A DNA stretch of 64,000 nt, from NCBI GenBank assembly GCA_018829445.1, contig JAHJTV010000026.1, positions 1 through 64,000 on the forward strand. The letters are read 5' to 3'. Under the pieces are notes generated by a model. That model had not been told where the DNA came from and did no database searches. It was given only the letters and a program-made list of their open reading frames with translations. Shown here one piece after another: positions 44,053-53,879 of this stretch; positions within the stretch are counted from its first letter, which is position 1; every line of letters begins with the position of its first letter. This DNA is from a bacterium. GTDB taxonomy: Bacteria; SAR324; XYD2-FULL-50-16. Made by a program: the position numbers and the translations under genes.

Positions 44053-44796
44053 CTAGGAAAAGACCGGAACAACCGTATGAATGTCCCGACCATTACAGTT
44101 AAAATGAACGTTTTGAATATCCAAACGATATAAGTCCTTCAAATGGGAATCATCCATTATCTCTGTGGCAGCACCGAATTCATATCTGTCCGGTGAATAC
44201 ATTAATAGCACCTTGTCCGCGATATGTAAGGCATGTTGCGGATAATGCGTTGTAAACAGGACTGACATATTCTTATTGTGAGTAATATCTCTCAATGTTT
44301 TTAAGATAATGTCCTGGTTTTTGAAATCAAGTGCCGAAGCCGGTTCATCTAAAATTAGACAGTTACAGCCTGAAGCCATTGCCCTGGCTATTAATACCAG
44401 TTGTTTTTCCCCTCCGCTTAGGCTGGAAAACTCCCGATCTTTTAAACCGATCAATCCTAACAATTCCAGAGCTTCAAGAGCAAGATTCTTGTCTTTCGCA
44501 GTTGGGGAAGAAAACATGCCAAGGTGTCTCGCACGTCCCATGATGACCATATCGATCACATTGTAAGAAAATGGGGATTGCGAATACTGATGAACAACCC
44601 CTATATCACAGGTCTTGGTTATTTTGCCCTGGGTTATTTTCAGAAGACCGATAATGGATTTTAAGAGGGTCGTTTTTCCCCTGCCATTTGGCCCCAAAAT
44701 GGCCATTGTTTCACCGGTTTTGAGATGAAAACTGTGATTGCGGAAGATCCAGCCACTATCTTTGAATCTGAACCCCGCTTTTTCAACCTTAATCAT
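44053..44796 (-). CDS. ABC transporter ATP-binding protein (FecE/BtuD/FhuC type)
   Basis: The 247-residue ATPase has Walker A GPNGRGKTTLLK (about 31-42), the ABC signature LSGGEKQLVLIARAM (about 128-142), Walker B LILDEPASALD and the switch His region TTHYPQHALHIAD. It belongs to the FecCD-linked ATPases that import Fe-siderophore, cobalamin or hemin. ATG 44796 has a GGAGG ribosome binding site 8 bases upstream, so translation starts just inside the permease reading frame (7-bp overlap); an upstream ATG at 44814 is possible. Confidence 0.92.
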   Translation of the reverse strand: MIKVEKAGFRFKDSGWIFRNHSFHLKTGETMAILGPNGRGKTTLLKSIIGLLKITQGKITKTCDIGVVHQYSQSPFSYNVIDMVIMGRARHLGMFSSPTAKDKNLALEALELLGLIGLKDREFSSLSGGEKQLVLIARAMASGCNCLILDEPASALDFKNQDIILKTLRDITHNKNMSVLFTTHYPQHALHIADKVLLMYSPDRYEFGAATEIMDDSHLKDLYRLDIQNVHFNCNGRDIHTVVPVFS

Positions 44797-45847
44797 TTTT
44801 CCAACCTCCGGCATGCGTTCTTTTCAATAAAACAGCGAAAACAGGCGCTCCAATAATTGCGGTCAAAATCCCGACAGGGATCTCTGCTTGGGTCGCCCCG
44901 CGGGCAATGTCATCAACAAGCAGAAAAAATATGCTGCCGATGAGGGCGGATGCGGGAAACAGGATCCTATGGTCAGGTCCTGTAATCATTCTTGCTACAT
45001 GGGGAATAACAAGTCCAACCCATCCAATGATCCCACATACAGATACAACGGCAGATGTGATAAGAGTGGCGCACAGAATCAACACCCATCTTGTCGGTCC
45101 TACTTTTATTCCCAACGACTCCGCTTCTTCATCACCAAGGGAAAGAATATTGATCCGAAACCTGATCATGTAAATAACAGCACCGGCCAACAAAATTGGA
45201 ATCCCGGCAATAACCACTTTTGAGTAGGTAATCAGGGCAAGACTCCCCATTAACCAGAAAACAATAGCTGGCAATTGATCATAAGGATCAGCAACATATT
45301 TGGCTAGAGAGATTAAAGCTGTAAAGAAAGCGCTGACCACAACACCTGAAAGTACCAACATCAACACAGGAGAGCGGCCGTTGGTTCTGCTCATTATAAA
45401 AACAATGACAACCGCAATCAAACCAAACACAAAAGCCGTCAAAATGGTTAGGATCTGGCTTTCCCAGATCAGGATTGCTAAAACACCTCCAAATGCTGCC
45501 CCGGAAGAGACGCCTATAATTTGAGGGCCAACCAGGGGATTTCGAAAAACTCCCTGAAGTCCGGCACCAGACAAAGCAAGTCCGGCACCTGCAAAAACAG
45601 CCATCAGGATTCGCGGCATTCGAATTAACAGTACTACCCTCTCATCGGTGTCCGTCCAGGTCGGAATACTTGAATAAACCCTGGACCAACAAATTTTGAC
45701 CACTGTAAAAAAATCCACATGATATCTGCCGATTCCCAATGAAATCAACACCGTCATTCCTAACAAAATTGCCAATCCAACCCAGATTAACATCCTTGGT
45801 TGGGATTGAACTGCTGACCTGCCAGTATGAACAGAGATAGAACTCAT
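44789..45847 (-). CDS. FecCD family ABC transporter permease
   Basis: The protein is 352 residues with about ten membrane helices. FecCD landmarks are present: RMPRILMAVFAGAGLALSGAGLQGVFRNPLVGP (about 79-111), the GSLALITYSKV region, and GIIGWVGLVIPHVARMITGPDHRILFPASALIG (about 269-301). It forms the membrane channel of a metal-chelate importer, working as a homodimer with the adjacent ATPase and binding protein. It begins 3 bp after the binding-protein stop codon. Confidence 0.93.
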   Translation of the reverse strand: MSSISVHTGRSAVQSQPRMLIWVGLAILLGMTVLISLGIGRYHVDFFTVVKICWSRVYSSIPTWTDTDERVVLLIRMPRILMAVFAGAGLALSGAGLQGVFRNPLVGPQIIGVSSGAAFGGVLAILIWESQILTILTAFVFGLIAVVIVFIMSRTNGRSPVLMLVLSGVVVSAFFTALISLAKYVADPYDQLPAIVFWLMGSLALITYSKVVIAGIPILLAGAVIYMIRFRINILSLGDEEAESLGIKVGPTRWVLILCATLITSAVVSVCGIIGWVGLVIPHVARMITGPDHRILFPASALIGSIFFLLVDDIARGATQAEIPVGILTAIIGAPVFAVLLKRTHAGGWKND

Positions 45848-45850
45848 CCC

Positions 45851-46948
45851 TTAACCTTCTGTTCTTGCAAACTGCTGATAATTGGAGGATATACCGTTCA
45901 TCCGGAATCTTAAAATGGCATCAATTTCATCATCTTTCAGGGTGTAATTATAAAGAAACTGATATTTTTCCTTCATTTCCGTTCTGATATCCCATGATAT
46001 TTGATCCGGATAAAATATCATGGAAAGCCACTTCCACATCAGGGGAGATTCCTGATTTGGGGGGTCCCATCTATATCCTCCCATGGGAGCCCTGTACACC
46101 CTTTTATTTTTTACCGCACTTAGTCCAGCCAACATGGCATTTGAATAGATGTCCTGCGGTTGTAACTTTGCTTCAAAATTATTGAGGAAAATCACCTCCG
46201 GGTCCCAGGCAATAATCTGTTCGGGGCTGACAACCTTGTATCCTTTAATCTCCCGGGCCGGATTTTTCCCGCCTGCCAGGCCGATACAAAGACCATGGTA
46301 TGTGTCACCCCCCGCGACTTTGAGCGATGACAGCGCCCTGATCAAAAATATAACCCTTGTTTTTCCTGACTCCGGAATGATATCTGTCTTCTGCTTTAAT
46401 TGACTCATGGTCGATTTATGCCAGGCTATTATTGTCTCAACTTTATCCTTTTTTCCGGAAACACTCCCGAACGAATTCAGCATTGTCTCCAAAGAGTTTT
46501 GATCCCCATATTTAACCAGTGCTACTTTAAGACCGGCGTTTTTGATTGGATCGACGATGCCCATGCCCTCGTTGCCCCATTGAAAAATGATGTCAGGGTG
46601 TAGCGTCAACATCTCTTCAACATTGGGAATATAACTTCCCTTGTTTCCAATATCACTATTGATATTTATGGCATCCGGGAACATCTGCATCATTATCCCT
46701 TCCCTTATGGCGTCCATTGAGCCGGGATGTATACCGACAATTCTTTCGCTGCTACCATCAACAGCCATAAACATTGAAGGTGCCGGTTTGGGTATGGTTA
46801 TAATCCGTTCAGCCGGTTTTTCAAGTGTTACTTCATTATTATAATGGTCAAAAAATGTCACTTTTTGATTTGTTTCTCCAAACAAAGAGGAAAACATAAA
46901 AAACAGACTGAGACTTATAAGCAATACTTTGTTGATTCTCTTCATCAT
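45851..46948 (-). CDS. ABC transporter substrate-binding protein (Fe-siderophore/cobalamin type)
   Basis: This 365-residue periplasmic protein has a signal peptide (about 3-24, VLLISLSLFFMFSSLFGE), then the class III binding-protein fold. The first part has VTLEKPAERIITIPKPAPSMFMAVDG (about 36-61) and LTLHPDIIFQWG (about 114-125), followed by a long bridging helix and SPEQIIAWDPEVIFLNN (about 243-259). The ligand is most likely an iron chelate or corrinoid; no TonB-dependent receptor is in the window and no cobalamin riboswitch was seen upstream. ATG 46948 has GGAGG 6 bases upstream. It is the first gene of a four-gene operon. Confidence 0.88.
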   Translation of the reverse strand: MMKRINKVLLISLSLFFMFSSLFGETNQKVTFFDHYNNEVTLEKPAERIITIPKPAPSMFMAVDGSSERIVGIHPGSMDAIREGIMMQMFPDAININSDIGNKGSYIPNVEEMLTLHPDIIFQWGNEGMGIVDPIKNAGLKVALVKYGDQNSLETMLNSFGSVSGKKDKVETIIAWHKSTMSQLKQKTDIIPESGKTRVIFLIRALSSLKVAGGDTYHGLCIGLAGGKNPAREIKGYKVVSPEQIIAWDPEVIFLNNFEAKLQPQDIYSNAMLAGLSAVKNKRVYRAPMGGYRWDPPNQESPLMWKWLSMIFYPDQISWDIRTEMKEKYQFLYNYTLKDDEIDAILRFRMNGISSNYQQFARTEG

Positions 46949-47349
46949 TTTCTGCCTCCGTGGTTTTGATGATATTCTAACATTTGTTGAATGTTCAGTG
47001 GTTTACTATTCGATAATCTATACAAATCTCACAGATTGAACCAACAATGCAAATTGATAATCTCAATAAAAACAGCGCTATCTTATAGTTAATACCAATA
47101 CCTCTGGAACGAACCTGGATTTGCCAACTGGCATATGATTCAGGAGAGCAATGAACCAGTCTGCGGCAAGTAGCAGAGTACTGCCCTTTATTCCGAATTT
47201 GCAGGCTGTGTCACGATTCAGAAATGATCAGGTTATCTCAAAAGTTGATAGATGAAAAAAGAAGAGCGGATATGCCTACATGAGTAATGGGGACAGAGCT
47301 GTTTGTTTGCACAGCTCTGTGTGTCAGCCGGAAGGTATAAAAAACGATT
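46949..47349. other. Intergenic region upstream of metal-chelate operon
   Basis: About 400 bp. An inverted repeat CAGAGCTGT...ACAGCTCTG (47286-47311, 9-bp arms) lies just downstream of the penicillin-acylase-family gene and may help end that transcript, although no T-run follows. No Fur-type box or riboswitch could be identified. Confidence 0.4.
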
Positions 47350-49833
47350 CTACCTGGGAGTCAGAACAATCTCGTGGGTTTTGGATTGTTCGATTTGTAG
47401 TTCGCTGAAAACGATCCTGCGATACTCACCATGGATAAACATTTCAGCCTGATCATCATAAAAGGCACTGGGGAAGTTCCCGGAATTACCTGTGGGCAGA
47501 ATGCTCCAGGAGTTTTCGGGAGAACCAATATCGATCAGCCGACGGGTGGATGGCATTGAAGTCACTTTGTAATCGTGGTTTCCGATACTTGATTTTAACT
47601 TGTTAACCGAGGTGAATTCAGCCGGACTGGGAAACGGCCCGATGTTGAACAAAAGATTCAACGGCTTTTTCCGACCAACGGGATGCACCCACTCCACAGA
47701 ATGAACCTTTCCCCACTGCCAATCGCTCTCATCTTTTCCAAGACGATCACCCATCTCTTGAACAGCATCCCGAAAGCCAGAAAGAATCAGCTGGTCAAAT
47801 TGTTTCTGGGTGTCGGTAGCGCTTTTACCCTCTATAGGAGAGGCTTTACCATTTAGAATTCGCTTCAGAAAGTCCCAATGATCAACCAGGTTCAGGTAAG
47901 TCACCAGATGCTTCTCTCCCATGTGAGGCTCAAGGGTATTCTTTAAAATATGGTAGGTAGTGAACTGAAAAACGCTCCCGCCTGTGCTTTCAAGCCCCAT
48001 TCCACCATCCCATGAATTGAGTGCCGATAATGCTTTCTGTTCCAGGGGGGTCAGCATAGACTTGAATTTGGAGAGAATCTTCATGATATCATTTTTCATT
48101 CCGACACCTGCCCAGAGTTTATCATCGGTCTGGATCGCTTTTAGCTCCTCAATACTCCATTTTTCCTGTTGTGCAAGCAGGTCATAAATCCGGTTACCAC
48201 GATCTGAAGGTCTGAAGTATCCGGTCAATAGTGGTATCTGACCGACCGCATTCAAGGTTGAAAGTTGGTTGGTCGTAATGATCACTCCATTTTCCGGATT
48301 AATCAGCTTTGGATTCTGTGCAAACGGAACATACCCAAGCCAGTCATCCTTGCCACTGCTTCCGTCATGGATCTTCTTCCCGGAAACATGTTCAGGTCTG
48401 ATTGGAACCAATCCCGCAGCCCACCAGGCAATATTGCCTTTGTTGTCGACATAGGAAACATTCAGACCGGGCGCAGCCAGTTGTGACAAAGCAGATTCAA
48501 ACTCAGTCAGGTTTTGGGCAACGGCCATTTCATACATGACATTAAGAACAGGGTTTTCAACAAGAAGCGCAACCCAGTTAACAGCAACCGGGACTCCTGA
48601 GTATTCTTTGATAAAATCGCTGATAATCGGGCCATGAGGTGTTATTCTAACAACCAGAGAAACCTCCGCCTGATCTTTCACCTTAACCTTTTCTTCCAGT
48701 GTCCTGACCTCTGCCCATTGCCCTTTATGCATCACCAGATCCGGATTTTGCGGATGAAAGGTTTCTGCGTAAAGATCCAGATCGTCATTTAAAAACATGG
48801 TGATGGCCCAGCCTTTGACTGAATTATGCGCAATCATGGGCAACGGGATCAGGGGCAGATGATAACCGTAGTTTTCATACCCGGGATATTTGATATGGGC
48901 TTCATACCAAACTCCCGGATTGGCGATGCCTATGTGCGGATCGTTGGCAAGCAGAGCATTTCCACTTTTACTGCGGAAAGGAGCCAGCACCCAGGAATTA
49001 CTGCCTTCAAAAGGCGGATCGATACTGGCTGCGTCTTTTAGAGTCACCAGAATAGACTCAAGAAGCTCCCGGTTTTTATTATCAGAGTTTGTTTCAGGAG
49101 CACTCGAATGTTGCTGCAATTTACCATCCCGAGCGTGAAAGCTCGTCTCTTGAACTGCAACACCGGTCGGTTCCATTATGGTTGTCTTATTCTCCAGCCT
49201 ATAATCCGGGAAAATCGTATCCAGATCGGAAACAGTCAACACCTCTTCCAGCATTGTGAAAAGAGCATCTCTCTTGATTCCATCGGCAAAAGAATAGGCC
49301 ATGTAGCCCACCATGGAAACACAATCCAATCTTGTGAAAGGTCGAGGGCTGAATCCGAGCAGTTGATACTCAACGGGCAGGTTGCCGGTACTGATATGAA
49401 AATTGATGCCTTCAATAAAAGAATCCAATATCTGCAAGGCTTCGGGATGAATAGCCTGCTGGTTTCGCAAATAGTCTTCGGCCCAATGCTTGAACATGAG
49501 GGTTCTAAACATTTTATCGACGGCAAGAAGGCTTTCTCCCATGATTTCGGCTAATTCTCCCTGGGCCAGACGACGCTGCAATTCCATCTGAAATAAACGA
49601 TCCTGAGCAATAGTATAGCCATATGCAAAATAAGCATCTTCTTTTGATTCCGCACTGATATGGGCAACTCCCCATTGATCCCGAGTAATCTTTGTCCTGC
49701 CTTTAATTCGATCGCTGGTAATTGTACCATCCAGATCAGGTAAACAATTGTTAAGATAAACCCATCCCCCTACACATAAAATCAACCCCAATCCCACTAA
49801 CAAACCTGAAGTCCATTTCAGAAAACGCCTCAT
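47350..49833 (-). CDS. Penicillin acylase family N-terminal-nucleophile hydrolase
   Basis: This 827-residue precursor has an N-terminal membrane/signal segment (about 7-28). An alpha-chain region contains ITRDQWGVAHISAESKEDAYFAYGY (about 49-73) and QDRLFQMELQRRLAQGELAE. The autocatalytic processing point is before S278 in FEGSNSWVL, where the beta chain starts with Ser as nucleophile. LLANDPHIGIANPGVWYEAHI (about 295-315) follows, with the conserved beta-chain Asn pair further on. Family members hydrolyse penicillins, acyl-homoserine lactones or other N-acyl amides in the periplasm; the substrate here is unknown. Strong GGAGGGGG ribosome binding site before ATG 49833. Monocistronic. Confidence 0.9.
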   Translation of the reverse strand: MRRFLKWTSGLLVGLGLILCVGGWVYLNNCLPDLDGTITSDRIKGRTKITRDQWGVAHISAESKEDAYFAYGYTIAQDRLFQMELQRRLAQGELAEIMGESLLAVDKMFRTLMFKHWAEDYLRNQQAIHPEALQILDSFIEGINFHISTGNLPVEYQLLGFSPRPFTRLDCVSMVGYMAYSFADGIKRDALFTMLEEVLTVSDLDTIFPDYRLENKTTIMEPTGVAVQETSFHARDGKLQQHSSAPETNSDNKNRELLESILVTLKDAASIDPPFEGSNSWVLAPFRSKSGNALLANDPHIGIANPGVWYEAHIKYPGYENYGYHLPLIPLPMIAHNSVKGWAITMFLNDDLDLYAETFHPQNPDLVMHKGQWAEVRTLEEKVKVKDQAEVSLVVRITPHGPIISDFIKEYSGVPVAVNWVALLVENPVLNVMYEMAVAQNLTEFESALSQLAAPGLNVSYVDNKGNIAWWAAGLVPIRPEHVSGKKIHDGSSGKDDWLGYVPFAQNPKLINPENGVIITTNQLSTLNAVGQIPLLTGYFRPSDRGNRIYDLLAQQEKWSIEELKAIQTDDKLWAGVGMKNDIMKILSKFKSMLTPLEQKALSALNSWDGGMGLESTGGSVFQFTTYHILKNTLEPHMGEKHLVTYLNLVDHWDFLKRILNGKASPIEGKSATDTQKQFDQLILSGFRDAVQEMGDRLGKDESDWQWGKVHSVEWVHPVGRKKPLNLLFNIGPFPSPAEFTSVNKLKSSIGNHDYKVTSMPSTRRLIDIGSPENSWSILPTGNSGNFPSAFYDDQAEMFIHGEYRRIVFSELQIEQSKTHEIVLTPR

Positions 49834-50332
49834 TGCACCCCCTCCATATCAATTGGAAATTAACTCGACATAAAATCAACGTAAATGATTAGACTATACG
49901 GTCATTCTGTCAAATGGTTTTACCGTATGGAAAGCCAGGTCTTTTTTATAGAGGTTGTCAGGAGTTGCATGGGGCTTTGCCTGAAATGGCAACTATCGGC
50001 TGTTCTGTGGATTAAAACTATCAGAGAACCCGGCAAAAGTGGTTAACATGGAAAATCTACTCCCTGTCAAAGCGATCATCTGATGCATGGCAGTAGTACA
50101 ACAACTTAAGCCAAATTTCCGTGGAATTAAATGAGAAAAAAATGTATATTATGCGGTGTGCCGTGATGACCAATTTGCCCTGAACCGGTAAATCACTTGC
50201 AGATCGTTTCTGTTGCTTGTTTACTCTAATTCACTTGCATACTGGAAATACTGAATTCAATACATGAGTGGTTTGTAGGAGAATCATCCTAAAAGGTAGT
50301 TTTCAGATGGATATGTTTTTTTGGAGACAATT
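49834..50332. other. Intergenic region between divergent genes
   Basis: About 500 bp. An inverted repeat ATACGGT (49896-49902) / ACCGTAT (49922-49928), spaced by 19 bases, lies 63 bp upstream of the penicillin-acylase-family start and could be an operator. The rest is AT-rich with no gene recognised. Confidence 0.4.
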
Positions 50333-53026
50333 TTGATACACAAATTAAATTCCTTGAGTCTTCTGATTATTTTTTTTCTTATTCCGTCATCGCTTTTTTC
50401 CTCTGACTATTACACGGTTGACAGTGATTTTAACTCAATAGACCTCGGGACAGGTCTCCAATATATTGAAGATAAGGACGGTGCCACTTCAATTTCTGAG
50501 ATTATGAATGAAGATATCATCTGGAAACATTCCCAAAACAATAATATAGCGTTTGGTTATACCCAGTCAGCATGGTGGTTCAAATTCAATGTAGAAAATA
50601 TCAGTGACAAGACAAAGGAGATGTTTCTAAAGGTCGACAACCCTCTCTTTGACAATATTGATCTCTATAAAGCTGTTTCAGGATTTCCCCGAAAAATAAA
50701 AAGTACGGGCGACCAACTTCCGGCTGAAACCAGAGATATTCAATCAAACAAATTCTTCCTTAGACTTTCAGTTGTACCGGGAGAGAATCAGTATTATCTG
50801 AGGATACGGACTACGAGTTCGATGATTTTTACCCCCAGACTTGTAACCACCTATGCACTTTTAAAGGATGCAACACGTGAAAGCTCTCTGATATTTTTCC
50901 TGTCGGGTTGGTTGATCCTCCTGATTTTGTATAATATATTTGTATTTTACTCCATTCGTAAAGTTGAAATAATTCTATTTGTGTTCCTGGTATTGTCACT
51001 CCTGATGCTCCGCTTAACAACATTGGGATACATTTCACTATATGTATTACCGCCTTCGCTAAACAATTTCAGTGTCGTATTTGTGATTATCAGCACTGTC
51101 ATCAGTTGCGCCTATTTTATACAGTATTATTTCAATCCCCGAAAAAACTATCCTTTCTTTTATAAAACTTTAAATATTGGCATTAAATATCCGATTTTTG
51201 TGATAATTCTGTTATCCCCCTTCCTTCTTTATAGACATGTTCTGATTGCGGTTAATATTATCGCAGCCATTTTGCCGCTATACTTATTTTCTCTTTCTAT
51301 TTACGCTTCATTCCGCAGGAATAGGCAGGCATATTTCATTTTCATTGGATTCAGCATCATCTTGGTGACTGTTCCCATTGACGGTTTGAATCTTTTTGGA
51401 TTCATTGGTAGAGCTGAGATATTTGACTGGTTTTACAACATTGGTCTAGCGTGGTTGATGCTTTTTTCATCCCTGGGTCTCGCAGATAGGCTCACTATGA
51501 TGACAAAGGAACTTCAGAAAAGAGGATATATAATAGACTCTGCATCGAGTGCCATAATCACCTCCGATTTGGATGGAAACATTGAATACGTGAATCCCAC
51601 TTTCCTTCATTTGTGGAACTATTCCAATGCAGGGGAACTCAAAGGAAAGGATTTCAGGAGTTTCTGGATAGCAGAAGAAAATATGGAAGCAATGAACCAG
51701 TCTCTGAAGAATATTGGAAAATGGACCGGTGAACTAAAAGCCATACGAAAAAACGGGCAATTTTTTGATGTTCAAGTATCCGCTGCGCTTGTTACCGATA
51801 CCCAGGGAAACCCAAAAGGGTTTATGTCATCTGCTGTTGATATCACCATGCGAAATCAGGCGTTGGAATCCTTAAAAGAAAGCGAGAGTAAGTATAAGAC
51901 AGTAATCGAAAACGCAAACGACTCAATTGTAGTCCTTCAGGGGAGAAATTTTACTTTTTTTAATCCCCGGACATGTGAAGTAACGGGATATAGCGCAGAA
52001 GAACTTGCAGCCAAACCGTTTATTGAATTAATTCACCCTGAGGAAAGGAAACGCATCAGCGGCAACACTGCAGAAGAGCAGATAGGAAATATTCGATATG
52101 AAACCTTTACACTCAGAGTAATCGGAAAGAAAGGAAACGTTATATGGTGTGAAATCAAACCGGTAGTCATCAAGTGGAAAGAAAAGGCTGCAATTTTATG
52201 TTTCATCAATGATGTAACAGAAAAAAAGCAGACAGAGGAACTAATGATCCAATCAGAGAAAATGATGTCTATTGGCAGATTGGCTGCAGGAACAGCCCAT
52301 GAATTGAACAATCCTCTGGCTGGAATACTGCAGGGAGCTCAAAATATTCAACGAAGGTTGCTGGTTGAGTTGCCAGTAAATCTTGAAGTTGCAGAAGAAG
52401 TTGGGATTGGATTTGATAAATTACAGTCTTATATAAAAAAACGGAAAATTCATACGTTAATTGAAGGCATTCAAGATTCAGGTAACAAAGCAGCCGAGAT
52501 CATCTCAAACATGCTACAGTTCAGCCGAAAGAGTGAATCGAAAATGATTCCTACCGATCTCGCTTCATTGCTAAAGAACGTCATTGACCTTGCAAATAAG
52601 GAATACAATTTGACCAAAAAATTTGATTTCAAAAGTATCAAAATCAAGAAAGAATTTGATCCAAATATGCCTATGGTGCCATGCAATAAAACGGAGATAG
52701 AACAGGTCTTTCTGAATCTTCTCAGCAATGCAGCCTGGGCTATGGCCAATCAGAAGGACAATAAAAGCCCCCAAATCACCCTGAGAGTAAAGCTTGAGGG
52801 GGGAATGGCCTGCACTGAAGTTGAAGATAACGGGCCAGGAATGGATGAAGAAACAAGAAAAAGGATTTTTGAGCCCTTTTTCACTACAAAGCCTGTAGGT
52901 GAGGGGACAGGACTTGGTTTATCAGTCTCCTTTATGATCATTACCAACAACCACAAAGGCACTATCAAGGTTGACTCTGAGATTGGCAAAAGAACCAAAT
53001 TTATTGTCAAACTTCCTTTGGAATAA
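50333..53026 (+). CDS. 7TMR-DISM / PAS sensor histidine kinase
   Basis: The protein is 897 residues. After a signal peptide, an extracytoplasmic 7TMR-DISM sensory domain (about 25-180) contains YTQSAWWFKFNVEN and VDNPLFDNIDLYK. Seven membrane helices follow (about 190-390), then two PAS domains (about 400-515 and 520-640, GYSAEELAAKPF). The kinase core has H in GTAHELNNPLAGILQG (about 655), N box LLSNAAWAM, DNGPGMDEETRKRIFEPFF and GTGLGLSVS. The best start is TTG 50333, because GGAG (50323-50326) lies 6 bases upstream; TTG 50321 would place that site inside the gene. No response regulator lies nearby, so it is an orphan. Confidence 0.9.
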   Translation: MIHKLNSLSLLIIFFLIPSSLFSSDYYTVDSDFNSIDLGTGLQYIEDKDGATSISEIMNEDIIWKHSQNNNIAFGYTQSAWWFKFNVENISDKTKEMFLKVDNPLFDNIDLYKAVSGFPRKIKSTGDQLPAETRDIQSNKFFLRLSVVPGENQYYLRIRTTSSMIFTPRLVTTYALLKDATRESSLIFFLSGWLILLILYNIFVFYSIRKVEIILFVFLVLSLLMLRLTTLGYISLYVLPPSLNNFSVVFVIISTVISCAYFIQYYFNPRKNYPFFYKTLNIGIKYPIFVIILLSPFLLYRHVLIAVNIIAAILPLYLFSLSIYASFRRNRQAYFIFIGFSIILVTVPIDGLNLFGFIGRAEIFDWFYNIGLAWLMLFSSLGLADRLTMMTKELQKRGYIIDSASSAIITSDLDGNIEYVNPTFLHLWNYSNAGELKGKDFRSFWIAEENMEAMNQSLKNIGKWTGELKAIRKNGQFFDVQVSAALVTDTQGNPKGFMSSAVDITMRNQALESLKESESKYKTVIENANDSIVVLQGRNFTFFNPRTCEVTGYSAEELAAKPFIELIHPEERKRISGNTAEEQIGNIRYETFTLRVIGKKGNVIWCEIKPVVIKWKEKAAILCFINDVTEKKQTEELMIQSEKMMSIGRLAAGTAHELNNPLAGILQGAQNIQRRLLVELPVNLEVAEEVGIGFDKLQSYIKKRKIHTLIEGIQDSGNKAAEIISNMLQFSRKSESKMIPTDLASLLKNVIDLANKEYNLTKKFDFKSIKIKKEFDPNMPMVPCNKTEIEQVFLNLLSNAAWAMANQKDNKSPQITLRVKLEGGMACTEVEDNGPGMDEETRKRIFEPFFTTKPVGEGTGLGLSVSFMIITNNHKGTIKVDSEIGKRTKFIVKLPLE

Positions 53027-53115
53027 TGAGCACTTCTCCATCGAATCCACTGCCAACAGAAGAATCCGGCGAATGATTAAGAATCTTGAATCACAATTCA
53101 AGGTTTGCCCACTTT

Positions 53116-53877
53116 TCAGGCCAGCATGCCACCATCGCAGGTTATACAGGAGCCGGTTGTATAAGATGCTGCATCAGATGCCAGGTAGAGAACTGCGCCG
53201 GAGATTTCATCAGGGTCTGCTGCACGGCCCATTGGGATTTGCCGGAAAACATGTTTTTCAATATCTTCATTGGCTGTAATCGCACCGGCAAATTTGGTGT
53301 CAGTCAATCCGGGCAGGACTGCATTAACACGAATACTAAAAGTAATCAGCTCTTTAGCAAACGCTTTTGTCATGGCAATGAGACCCGCTTTGGTAATGGA
53401 ATAAATACCCTGCATCATGGCTGGACGAAGTCCGTTTATGGAGGAAATATTTACTATACTTCCTCCATTACCTGACTCTCGCATCAGTTTGACGGCTTCA
53501 GTTGTCATGAAAAAGGGACCTTTCAGATTAACCTCGTTTGTTTTATCCCAGGCCCACTCTTCTGCTTCAATCATCTCCCCAAAATAGGGATTGGCAGCCG
53601 CATTATTAACAAGGATATCCAAGCGGCCAAACCTGTCCTTTATGGTTTTCATGAGCAACTGAATTTGTTCCAGATAACCCATATTACAAACAATAGCAGA
53701 GGATTTTCCGCCGCGGTTTGAAATCGTTTCTGCAACTTTATCCAGCTCTTCCTGTTTGCGGCTGACCAGGATAACATGAGCGCCCTGCTGAGCCAGGAGC
53801 AAGGCGATACTTTTACCGATCCCTCTGCTGGCACCGCTTACAATAGCAATTTTTTTTTCAAGTGAGAAAAGTGTCAT
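53116..53877 (-). CDS. Short-chain dehydrogenase/reductase (SDR)
   Basis: This 253-residue classical SDR has the NAD(P) site SGASRGIGKSIALLL (about 14-28), NNAAAN (about 87-92), catalytic Ser in IVNISSINGLRP and catalytic Tyr/Lys in GIYSITKAGLIAMTKAF (YxxxK, about 154-158). The C-terminal LPGLTDTKF and SYTTGSCITCDGGM are typical of the 3-oxoacyl-ACP-reductase-like or gluconate/steroid type SDRs. In this operon it probably oxidises a hydroxyacyl-CoA or alcohol (inference). ATG 53877 begins 2 bp after the 3-hydroxyacyl-CoA dehydrogenase stop; last gene of the operon. Confidence 0.9.
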   Translation of the reverse strand: MTLFSLEKKIAIVSGASRGIGKSIALLLAQQGAHVILVSRKQEELDKVAETISNRGGKSSAIVCNMGYLEQIQLLMKTIKDRFGRLDILVNNAAANPYFGEMIEAEEWAWDKTNEVNLKGPFFMTTEAVKLMRESGNGGSIVNISSINGLRPAMMQGIYSITKAGLIAMTKAFAKELITFSIRVNAVLPGLTDTKFAGAITANEDIEKHVFRQIPMGRAADPDEISGAVLYLASDAASYTTGSCITCDGGMLA

Positions 53878-53879
53878 AT

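Noticed and set aside
46949..47349. Possible cobalamin riboswitch upstream of the chelate-importer operon
   Set aside because: No B12-box-like sequence or long structured leader was found on the relevant strand.
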